Shown one piece after another: positions 14,201-20,397 of a stretch of 20,397 nt of DNA; positions within the stretch are counted from its first letter, which is position 1; each line of letters begins with the position of its first letter. Both the position numbers and the translations under genes were made by a program. The notes under the pieces were generated by a model. The model ran no database searches and was not told the DNA's origin. It worked only from the letters and a program-made list of their open reading frames with translations. This DNA is from an uncultured Mollicutes bacterium (GTDB lineage: Bacteria; Bacillota_I; Bacilli_A; RFN20; CAG-826), in assembly GCA_900549975.1 (NCBI GenBank), contig URQK01000022.1, forward strand, positions 1 to 20,397. The letters run 5' to 3'.

Positions 14201-14317
14201 AAAAAACGGACGCAGGATGCGCCCGTGAAAATATCTTAACGATATGTGACATTTACCTATTCACTATGTGAATCAGGTGAGAAGCGGGCGCCTCTTCTTT
14301 CCACGTATTTTGTTCGC
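14201..14317 (-). promoter_or_regulatory. L20-type leader with attenuator before infC
   Basis: The minus-strand leader ends in an intrinsic terminator: stem 14207-14214 with 14218-14225 (8 bp, one G-U), then a T-tract (14201-14206), just before the infC ribosome site. The upstream arm GCGCCCG (14291-14285) is fully complementary to CGGGCGC (14225-14219), one side of the terminator, so it can form an antiterminator. Between them lie two more hairpins (14255-14278 and 14231-14245). This matches the L20 leader logic known in Bacillota, where excess L20 favours termination. Conserved bases of the Rfam model could not be checked. Confidence 0.8.
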
Positions 14318-14323
14318 GTAATA

Positions 14324-14352
14324 ATACTACACTATAAATGCTAATATGTCAA
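14324..14352 (-). promoter_or_regulatory. Promoter of the infC-rpmI-rplT operon
   Basis: On the minus strand TTGACA (14352-14347) and TAGTAT (14329-14324) are 17 bp apart. Transcription would start near 14317, giving a leader of about 137 nt. No terminator separates this from thrS, so readthrough from thrS could add to expression. Confidence 0.75.
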
Positions 14353-14380
14353 CATTAATTTTATGCTTTTCAGACATTAA

Positions 14381-16294
14381 TTATGCATTTAAAGGCTTTT
14401 TTTCTTTAATTTCTTTTAAAATCATTGAAATGAATTCATCAAGAGAAACAGTAATTTGTTCTTTAGTACCATATTTACGATATGTAACACTCTTAGTATT
14501 CATTTCATTATCACCAATTACAAGTGTATAAGGAATCTTTTGAATTTGCGATTCTCTTAAACGATAACCAAGTTTTTCATTACGATCATCAATACTAACT
14601 CTTAAACCATTTTCTTCTAAGATTGATTTGACTTCCTTAGCGTAAGTTCCATGAATATCATCAACAACTGGTAATAAGTTAACTTGAACAGGGGCTAACC
14701 AAGTTGGGAAAGCACCAGCATAGTTTTCAATAATAATACCAATGAATCTTTCAAGAGATCCAAAGCAAGCACGGTGAATCATAACTGGAGTAACTTTTTG
14801 ACCATTTTCATCAATATAAGTACAATCAAATCTTCCTGGAAGTTGCATATCTAATTGAATGGTGCCACATTGCCAAATACGATTCATGGAGTCACGAAGT
14901 TTAAAGTCAAGTTTAGGACCATAGAATGCGCCATCGCCTGGATTGATTTTGAATTCTTTACCAGTTTCTTTACATACTCTAATCAAATCAGCTTCAGCTT
15001 TATCCCAAACTTTAATATCACCAATATAGTTTTCTTCTGGGCGAGTAGATAATTCGATATGATAATTTAAACCAAATATTGAATAAACTTGGTCATAAAT
15101 CTTAATGATTCTTTCGATTTCCGCACCAATTTGATCTTCAGTTAATAAAATATGAGCATCATCTTGTGTGAATGTACGAACACGGAATAAGCCATTTAAA
15201 GCACCACTTGCCTCATATCTATGGACGTGACCAAGTTCTGCAATACGAAGTGGTAAATCTTTATAAGAATGTAAATCGTTTTTATATACAAGAATAGCGC
15301 CAGGACAGTTCATTGGCTTAATTGCATATTCATCTTCATCGGCGTGAGTAATGAACATATCTTCTTTATAGTGATCCCAGTGACCAGAAATTTCCCATAA
15401 TTCTTTGGATAACATAATTGGAGTTTCAACAACGACATAACCATTCTTACGATGTAAATCAAGCCAGAAATCTTCAAGTGTACGACGTAATTGATAACCT
15501 TTTGGTAACCAAAATGGAAGTCCTGGACCAAATTCAGAAATCATAAATAAACCAAGTTCTTTACCTAATTTACGATGATCACGTTTTTTACGTTCCTCTA
15601 AATCTTGTAAATGTTTTTCAAGTGCTTCGCTAGTTGGATAGCAAGTACCATAAATTCTTGTTAACATTGGATTTTTGGAATCTCCACGCCAATAAGCGCC
15701 AGCAACATTTAATAATTTAAAGTTCTTTAATATGCCAGTAGAAATGACATGTGGGCCACGACATACATCAGCATAATCGCCTTGTTCGTAGATTCCCACT
15801 TTATCATCATCAACAGCGTCAATTAATTCACATTTATAAGGATCACCTGCGAATTTTTCTTTAGCTTCATCTTTACTTAAATAGTAGTGATTGATTGGTA
15901 AGTTTTCTTTAACAATCTTTTTCATTTCGGCTTCAATTTTAGCAAAATCATCACTCGTAATTGATTCTTCAACACCGAAGTCGTAGTAGAAACCTTCTTC
16001 AATGCTAGGTCCAACACCGAATTTAACATTTTTATATAATCTTTTCATTGCTTGAGCTAGTAAGTGAGCACAAGAATGATTTAAGACTGGAAAAGCTTCT
16101 GGATCTTCTAAAGTAACTAATTCTAAAGAGCAATCTTTAGTAATTGGAGTTTTTAAATCAACAAGATTACCATCTAATTTAGCAACGACTGAATTTTTAG
16201 CCAAACTAGAAGAAATGTTTTTAGCAACTTCAATAATTAGTTTTCCTTCTTCAACATCAATAGTGCTTCCGTCTTTTAAAGTAATTTTTAACAT
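14381..16294 (-). CDS. thrS: Threonyl-tRNA synthetase
   Basis: 637 residues, full length. It joins threonine to tRNA-Thr. Domains in order: TGS (about 1-62); editing domain (about 63-225) with H73 and H77 in HSCAHLLAQAM and C178 and H182 in DVCRGPH, which removes mis-attached serine; class II catalytic core (about 240-530); anticodon-binding domain (about 540-637). The zinc ligands that select threonine are C330 (KPMNCPGAI), H381 (FTQDDAHI) and H506 (MIHRA). Motif 2 is RVRTFTQDDAH. AAGGAGG precedes the ATG. The T-box directly upstream makes expression respond to uncharged tRNA-Thr. Confidence 0.98.
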   Translation of the reverse strand: MLKITLKDGSTIDVEEGKLIIEVAKNISSSLAKNSVVAKLDGNLVDLKTPITKDCSLELVTLEDPEAFPVLNHSCAHLLAQAMKRLYKNVKFGVGPSIEEGFYYDFGVEESITSDDFAKIEAEMKKIVKENLPINHYYLSKDEAKEKFAGDPYKCELIDAVDDDKVGIYEQGDYADVCRGPHVISTGILKNFKLLNVAGAYWRGDSKNPMLTRIYGTCYPTSEALEKHLQDLEERKKRDHRKLGKELGLFMISEFGPGLPFWLPKGYQLRRTLEDFWLDLHRKNGYVVVETPIMLSKELWEISGHWDHYKEDMFITHADEDEYAIKPMNCPGAILVYKNDLHSYKDLPLRIAELGHVHRYEASGALNGLFRVRTFTQDDAHILLTEDQIGAEIERIIKIYDQVYSIFGLNYHIELSTRPEENYIGDIKVWDKAEADLIRVCKETGKEFKINPGDGAFYGPKLDFKLRDSMNRIWQCGTIQLDMQLPGRFDCTYIDENGQKVTPVMIHRACFGSLERFIGIIIENYAGAFPTWLAPVQVNLLPVVDDIHGTYAKEVKSILEENGLRVSIDDRNEKLGYRLRESQIQKIPYTLVIGDNEMNTKSVTYRKYGTKEQITVSLDEFISMILKEIKEKKPLNA

Positions 16295-16313
16295 AATTTT
16301 TCCTCCTTAAAAA

Positions 16314-16534
16314 TAAAAAAAGCGTCCTTTTAATAAGGACGCTACTAACGCGGTACCACCTTAATTTATATTTAATAATAAATTAAACATACTCTCAAGT
16401 ACTGTTAACGCCAGTGACGTTTGCTTATTTCGCAAAATGCTCCAAAGTGGTATTAATAAATACTTTATAGAAATCTTGCACCAATCATTTCTTCGCTTAA
16501 TAAAGTTAATTTATTAACGTGTCTTTATCAACGC
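16314..16534 (-). ncRNA. T-box leader of thrS
   Basis: The minus strand contains the T-box element TGGTACCGCG (16358-16349) in the context AAGGTGGTACCGCGTTAGTAG. A terminator hairpin (16322-16342, 8-bp stem, T-tract of seven) follows. Upstream, stem I has the apical arms AGAAAT (16492-16487) and ATTTCT (16474-16469) around a loop containing GGTGCAAG. On its 3' side is ACC (16451-16449) followed by A, the likely threonine specifier codon. Uncharged tRNA-Thr would pair its anticodon with ACC and its acceptor end with TGGT, stabilising the antiterminator and allowing thrS transcription. Confidence 0.93.
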
Positions 16535-16540
16535 ACTAAT

Positions 16541-16570
16541 ATAATAGTATTTTTAATGTATAAAAGTCAA
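16541..16570 (-). promoter_or_regulatory. Promoter of the thrS T-box transcript
   Basis: On the minus strand TTGACT (16570-16565) and TATTAT (16546-16541) are 18 bp apart. The -35 box starts 1 bp beyond the degV stop codon, so thrS has its own promoter although degV transcripts may also read in. Confidence 0.65.
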
Positions 16571-16571
16571 T

Positions 16572-17429
16572 TTATTTATTAACTTTTCTTTTCATAATAA
16601 TAGTAATAGTACCAGGACCGGTATGAGCTTCAACATTTACAGAGAAGCCATCCATATGACAATCATATTCAGGTAAATACTCTTCAACCATTTTTTGAGC
16701 AAATTCAACAACAGCAGGATTTGTATCAACATAAGCAATGGAAATATCGTACTTTTCAGGATCTTTTTTCATTTCTTTGAACTTAATTGCTGTTTCTTTT
16801 AATGTTGATTTAATGTTTCTAGTTGTACCAATTTTAATAATGCCGCCATCTTTAAATCCTAATACTGGTTTTAAACCAATTAAGTTACCAATTAAAGCAA
16901 CAGCAGGAGAAACTCTTCCGCCACGTTTTAAGAATGTTAATGATTCAGGAATAAATACGACTTCAATATCATTGATACGATCTTTTAATAATTCTGGAAT
17001 TTGTTCAGGCTCTGCACCTTGTTCAATTAACTCTTTAGCGGTTAAAACATTATTTAACATAAATGACATAACACTCATAGAATCAACAACAATAACTTTA
17101 TCCCCATATTTTTCTTTACATATATTAGTAAATAAATCAAACATAGAAGAAAGTTTACTAGAAATTGTAAAGTGAACGATTTTTTCGTATCCTTCAGCAA
17201 ATATTTTATCAAAGAATGATTCGATTTCATAAGGTGTAGGAGTAGAAGTTTTAATTACACCATTATCACGCATCATGCTAGCTAATTTTTCATAATTAAT
17301 ATCGACACCATCATGGTACTCAACATTATCAACGATAACATTAAGAGGTAAAACCTTTAAACCATATTCTTTTGCTTTTTCTGGTGAAATAGCAATTGTG
17401 GAGTCACATGTGACAATTGTCTTGCTCAT
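16572..17429 (-). CDS. DegV family fatty-acid-binding protein
   Basis: 285 residues, the usual DegV length. The N-terminal TIVTCDSTIAIS, then GVIKTSTPTPYEIESFF, FTISSKLSSMF, the middle FLKRGGRVSPAVALIGNLIGLKPVLGF and the C-terminal HTGPGTITIIMK follow the family pattern. DegV proteins bind a fatty acid; in several Bacillota the homologues (FakB) present it to the kinase FakA. No fakA gene lies in the window. The usual SSxLSGTYxSA segment here reads SSKLSSMFDLF, so the pocket may differ. Own promoter and GGAGG ribosome site precede the ATG; thrS follows. Confidence 0.93.
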   Translation of the reverse strand: MSKTIVTCDSTIAISPEKAKEYGLKVLPLNVIVDNVEYHDGVDINYEKLASMMRDNGVIKTSTPTPYEIESFFDKIFAEGYEKIVHFTISSKLSSMFDLFTNICKEKYGDKVIVVDSMSVMSFMLNNVLTAKELIEQGAEPEQIPELLKDRINDIEVVFIPESLTFLKRGGRVSPAVALIGNLIGLKPVLGFKDGGIIKIGTTRNIKSTLKETAIKFKEMKKDPEKYDISIAYVDTNPAVVEFAQKMVEEYLPEYDCHMDGFSVNVEAHTGPGTITIIMKRKVNK

Positions 17430-17453
17430 AGTAAGACCTCCAATTCTTTTTTT

Positions 17454-17481
17454 ATTATACCTATTAAGGCTAATTTGTCAA
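17454..17481 (-). promoter_or_regulatory. Promoter of degV
   Basis: On the minus strand a consensus TTGACA (17481-17476) and a consensus TATAAT (17459-17454) are 16 bp apart, 24 bp before the start codon. This is the strongest-looking promoter in the window. Confidence 0.8.
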
Positions 17482-17553
17482 CCTTTATAACCTTATGTGA
17501 TAAAATAGAATATCGACAAATAGTTAAAAAATGTTCATTTTAAAACAAAAAGT

Positions 17554-17585
17554 AAAAGGATATAATTTATATTATATCCTTTTTT
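17554..17585 (-). terminator. Bidirectional-looking terminator after pyk
   Basis: A perfect 13-bp stem (17554-17566 with 17571-17583) with a four-base loop. On the minus strand the second arm ends in TTTT and is followed by a further T-rich tract. It lies 22 bp beyond the pyk stop and separates the pfkA-pyk unit from degV. Confidence 0.88.
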
Positions 17586-17607
17586 AATAGTTTTTTACTA
17601 ATCTATA

Positions 17608-19056
17608 TTAGTCTTTAACGCCATCGTTATTGGCGTTTAATATTTTCATAAAGTTTGTACCACGAGTACCAGCAGGAGTAGCGCCAGTTAAGATAATTGG
17701 CTCACCAGTTTGGATGCCCAAATCGTGGGCTTTAACAAGAGCTAAAACTTCCATCTCTTCAATTAAGTTAGGAACTTTTGGAACCCATATACCATATATA
17801 CCCCAAAATAAACTCAATTTAGATAATACACGGCGATTAGAAGAAATGCAAACAATTGGGCAACATGGACGTGTTTTAGAGATTCTTCGTGGTGTTGTTC
17901 CCATACCAGATATGGCTACGATTAATTTTGCACCAATTAATAAAGCAGTATTAGCAACAGAATTTGATATAGCATCAGAATTATTTTTTTCTGAAGTATT
18001 ATATGCTTGTTCTGCAAGTTTTTCATAGTCTAGATATTGTTCCATGGTTTTAGATATTTTAGATTGCATTTCTGTAGCTAAAACAGGATAATCGCCAGAA
18101 GCGGATTCACCAGAAAGCATAACAGCATCTGTACCTTCTAATATCGCATTAGCGACATCGCTCACCTCAGCACGTGTTGGTACTGGTCTAGTTTGCATTG
18201 AGTCTAACATTTGAGTTGCGGTAATAACTGGTTTACCTTTGATACGGCATTTTTCAATAATTTGTTTTTGAATAACAGGCACCATTTCTGAAGGAACCTC
18301 AACGCCTAAATCGCCACGGGCAACCATTACACCATCGCTTACATCAATAATAGCATCAATTTTATCAACACCTTCTTGATTTTCGATTTTAGCAATAACA
18401 CCAATATCAGGTTTTCCGTATTTTGCAAGAATCGCCTTAATTTCTAAAATATCTTCTGGACGACGAGTGAAGGAAGCCGCTACATAATCAACATTATGTT
18501 CACAGCCAAATTTTAAATCTGCTTCGTCTTTTTCTGAAACATAAGCCATTGATAATCTTGCAAAAGGAGCAATAACACCTTTACGATTTTTAATTACATA
18601 TGTATTTCTAGCTTTAGTAACTAATTCATGATGATCATAATCTTTTTCAATAATATCGAGTTCAAGATTGCCATCATCAATTTTAATTTTGTTACCAACT
18701 TCAACATCATCAAATAATTTATCATAAGTGACAGAAAACTTTGTTTCATCCCCTAATATTTCAGTCATAGAAATACGCACAATTGAATCACGTAAAATTT
18801 TAGCTTGTCCATCTTTGAATAAGTGGCAACGAATTTCTGGACCTTTTGTATCTAATATAATAGGAATAATTACTCCCTTATCTTGCTCGAGTTTACGAAT
18901 CAATTCAATTTTTTTTAAATGATCAGGATGTTCACCATGTGAAAAATTTAAACGCATAACGTTCATTCCGGCATCAATTAATTGTGATAAAACTTCGTAA
19001 CTTTCGCTTGCTGGTCCAATAGTGCAAACAACTTTTGTATTTTTATGAATGATCAT
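17608..19056 (-). CDS. pyk: Pyruvate kinase
   Basis: 482 residues. It transfers phosphate from phosphoenolpyruvate to ADP, giving pyruvate and ATP. Key residues: R35, N37, S39 and H40 (MRLNFSHGEH); D69, T70 and K71 (DTKGPEIR); K223 and E225 (IAKIENQEG); D249 (ARGDLG); then KPVITATQMLDSM, PTRAEVSDVANAILEGTDAVMLSGESA. The B domain lies at about 72-168 and the C-terminal allosteric domain ends GTRGTNFMKI. The extra PEP-utiliser-like C-terminal domain of Bacillus pyruvate kinase is absent. It follows pfkA by 29 bp, so two glycolytic control enzymes are probably made from one transcript. Confidence 0.97.
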   Translation of the reverse strand: MIIHKNTKVVCTIGPASESYEVLSQLIDAGMNVMRLNFSHGEHPDHLKKIELIRKLEQDKGVIIPIILDTKGPEIRCHLFKDGQAKILRDSIVRISMTEILGDETKFSVTYDKLFDDVEVGNKIKIDDGNLELDIIEKDYDHHELVTKARNTYVIKNRKGVIAPFARLSMAYVSEKDEADLKFGCEHNVDYVAASFTRRPEDILEIKAILAKYGKPDIGVIAKIENQEGVDKIDAIIDVSDGVMVARGDLGVEVPSEMVPVIQKQIIEKCRIKGKPVITATQMLDSMQTRPVPTRAEVSDVANAILEGTDAVMLSGESASGDYPVLATEMQSKISKTMEQYLDYEKLAEQAYNTSEKNNSDAISNSVANTALLIGAKLIVAISGMGTTPRRISKTRPCCPIVCISSNRRVLSKLSLFWGIYGIWVPKVPNLIEEMEVLALVKAHDLGIQTGEPIILTGATPAGTRGTNFMKILNANNDGVKD

Positions 19057-19085
19057 AGAAAAACTCCCTAATAAATAAATTTAAG

Positions 19086-20042
19086 TTAGCAAATTGAGTG
19101 AATAACATTAACTAATTCGGTGTGAGTATCACGTTTCATTTTTAAGGCATCATCAATGTCATAATCAACTAATTTGCTACCTCTTAAGCCAACGCAACGT
19201 CCGCCTTTTCCTTCAAGTAAAAGTTCAATTGCTCTTACACCCATTTGTCCTGCTAAGAAACGATCACGAGCAGTTGGACTACCACCGCGTTGAATACGGC
19301 CTAAAACTTCAGCACGACATTCAAATCCTGATTCTTTTTCGATGTCATGAGCTAATTCATTAACATCACATAATTTTTCAGTGATGATCACCATAGCGTG
19401 TCTTTTACCATTTTTGTGCATTTCTGCTAATTTCTCAATAATTTCATTTCTTGTTAATTGATAATCAGAAGTAACAATTAAATCTGCACCACAAGCAATA
19501 CCAGAGAAAAGAGCTAAGTCACCACAATATCTTCCCATTACTTCAACGATAGAACAACGTTGATGAGAAGTGGAAGTATCACGTAATTTATCGACAGCTT
19601 CAACAATAGTATTTAAAGCTGTATCAAAGCCGATTGTAAAATCAGTAGAAGCAATATCATTATCAATTGTTCCTGGTAAGGCAATACAATTGATTCCCAT
19701 ATTAGATAATGCTTTTGCGCCTTGATATGTTCCATCGCCACCAATACACACTAATGCATCAATGCCAAATTTCTTTAATTGCTCAATACCTTTTTGACGA
19801 ATTTCAACTTCCTTAAATTCTGGAAGACGAGCGGAACGAATAATAGTACCGCCGCGATTAACAATATCAGATACAAAGTCACGATCAACTTGTTGAATGT
19901 TACCTTCTACTAATCCTTTATATCCATCATAAATTACGAACATTTCTAAATCATGATATAATCCTGCACGTACAACTGCTCTAACAGCAGCATTCATGCC
20001 AGGTGCATCTCCACCACTTGTTAAAATTCCTACACGTTTCAT
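19086..20042 (-). CDS. pfkA: 6-phosphofructokinase (ATP-dependent)
   Basis: 318 residues, the standard bacterial PfkA length (about 319-320). It phosphorylates fructose 6-phosphate. Seen: the ATP-binding MKRVGILTSGGDAPGMNAAVR, GGDGTYQGA (101-109) with G104 typical of ATP-dependent enzymes, the catalytic base D127 in PGTIDND, substrate-contact MGRYCGDLA, and GRIQRGGSPTARDR. R21, R25 and R54, which bind the allosteric effectors ADP/PEP in Geobacillus PfkA, are present, so regulation may be conserved. AGGAGGT precedes the start at 20042. It is the first gene of the pfkA-pyk unit. Confidence 0.97.
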   Translation of the reverse strand: MKRVGILTSGGDAPGMNAAVRAVVRAGLYHDLEMFVIYDGYKGLVEGNIQQVDRDFVSDIVNRGGTIIRSARLPEFKEVEIRQKGIEQLKKFGIDALVCIGGDGTYQGAKALSNMGINCIALPGTIDNDIASTDFTIGFDTALNTIVEAVDKLRDTSTSHQRCSIVEVMGRYCGDLALFSGIACGADLIVTSDYQLTRNEIIEKLAEMHKNGKRHAMVIITEKLCDVNELAHDIEKESGFECRAEVLGRIQRGGSPTARDRFLAGQMGVRAIELLLEGKGGRCVGLRGSKLVDYDIDDALKMKRDTHTELVNVIHSIC

Positions 20043-20071
20043 TTTTAACTACCTCCTAAAACAAAACTCCG

Positions 20072-20104
20072 CAATGATTATATCATTGTGTGAATAAAAA
20101 TCAA
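20072..20104 (-). promoter_or_regulatory. pfkA-pyk promoter with a dyad over the -10 box
   Basis: On the minus strand TTGATT (20104-20099) and TATAAT (20082-20077) are 16 bp apart. The -10 box sits in the centre of an inverted repeat, CAATGATATAATCATTG (20072-20088; 7-bp arms, three-base centre). A protein bound there would cover the -10 region, so it is a candidate repressor site for the glycolytic operon. The repressor is not identifiable from this window. Confidence 0.6.
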
Positions 20105-20273
20105 AGATATTTTAAGACACTTTGTGTAGCCAAATGTTGTTTCACTATAAGTAAGCCCTTACAAATTTCATTTAGTGTATTAAAAATTAAAAAATATGAA
20201 AAAAACAAAAAAAATCAAAAATATATGCTTATAAAAAGTTGTTCAGAAACTATGTTAAAATATGAAAAATACA

Positions 20274-20282
20274 TGTTATAAT
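20274..20282 (+). promoter_or_regulatory. Extended -10 promoter of the right-edge gene
   Basis: TGT precedes a perfect TATAAT (20277-20282), 29 bp before the start codon at 20312. No convincing -35 box. The AT-rich region upstream to 20105 holds no gene I can support. Confidence 0.45.
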
Positions 20283-20311
20283 ATTTTAACTATGAAAGCA
20301 GGTGTGACACT

Positions 20312-20397
20312 ATGGAATATATGAGTAATTGTGATTTTTACGAAATACGTTTTGCAAGTACTATCTCTGATTCGGATCGAAAGGTTTTAATAGACTT
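20312..20397 (+). CDS. dnaB: Start of a gene resembling replication initiator DnaB (Bacillota type), partial
   Basis: Only 28 codons are inside the window. The product begins MEYMSNCDFYEIRF and continues STISDSDRKVLIDF-like, with AGGTG upstream of the ATG. The N-terminal pattern (polar start, then S-x-x-D-x-K-V-L-x-x-L/F) resembles the primosomal protein DnaB of Bacillota, which loads the replicative helicase together with DnaD and DnaI. In Bacillus dnaB lies near thrS, as it would here. The fragment is too short for certainty; other DnaD-like proteins are possible. Confidence 0.4.
   Translation, partial: MEYMSNCDFYEIRFASTISDSDRKVLID

Noticed and set aside
16738..17175. 145-codon plus-strand frame within degV
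   Set aside because: Conserved DegV motifs lie on the minus strand; no ribosome site for the plus frame.
20090..20281. 63-codon plus-strand frame before the right-edge gene
   Set aside because: Lys/Asn/Tyr-rich product of AT-rich promoter DNA, with no ribosome site; it overlaps the pfkA -35 box and the right-edge gene's -10 box.
1..20397. CRISPR array, tRNA or rRNA genes, complete insertion sequence, origin of replication
   Set aside because: No regularly spaced repeats, cloverleaf sequences, rRNA segments, transposase genes or DnaA-box clusters seen; the tandem repeat in the oadA leader has only two units.

Overview
The window reads as the chromosome of a low-GC Bacillota-type bacterium, most likely an uncultured Bacilli or Erysipelotrichia/Mollicutes-related lineage. 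Evidence: AT-rich sequence, the standard code (all Trp are TGG and conserved proteins are full length), an EzrA division protein, a GerW (YtfJ) sporulation-family protein, a T-box before thrS, an L20-type leader before infC, and gene neighbourhoods also found in Bacillus (ezrA-cysteine desulfurase-thiI; infC-rpmI-rplT; pfkA-pyk). None of the 21 intact genes stops with TGA (16 TAA, 5 TAG).

Left edge (1-1331): a minus-strand HAD phosphatase gene has lost its C-terminal end at about position 545. The DNA beyond it is distinctly richer in G+C and carries a frameshifted gene fragment of unknown origin. This looks like an insertion or rearrangement border.

1162-5980 is a plus-strand operon for a sodium-pumping oxaloacetate decarboxylase: alpha (carboxyltransferase only), gamma, a free-standing biotin carrier and beta, followed by the biotin importer BioY and a biotin ligase without a DNA-binding domain. 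The operon therefore encodes the pump together with the import and attachment of its cofactor. A consensus-matching cre site, a clear promoter and a 5' leader with repeated, mutually exclusive pairings precede oadA; a terminator follows birA.

5989-7683 holds a carboxymuconolactone-decarboxylase/cupin fusion gene with a dyad between its promoter boxes, an unrecognised type I membrane protein, and a 343-bp gene-free stretch.

7643-13004 (plus) carries ezrA, a TTG-started cysteine desulfurase, thiI (the desulfurase presumably feeds sulfur to ThiI for tRNA 4-thiouridine), a small Ser/Arg/Lys-rich basic protein, a strong terminator, then a small membrane protein overlapping gerW.

13003-20104 (minus) is a run of housekeeping units: pfkA-pyk (glycolysis), degV, T-box-thrS, and L20-leader-infC-rpmI-rplT. 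infC appears to start at AUU. At the right edge a plus-strand gene begins that resembles the replication initiation protein DnaB of Bacillota. The most unusual items are the oadA leader, the basic Ser/Arg-rich protein after thiI, the operator-like dyads at the cupin and pfkA promoters, and the disrupted left border.
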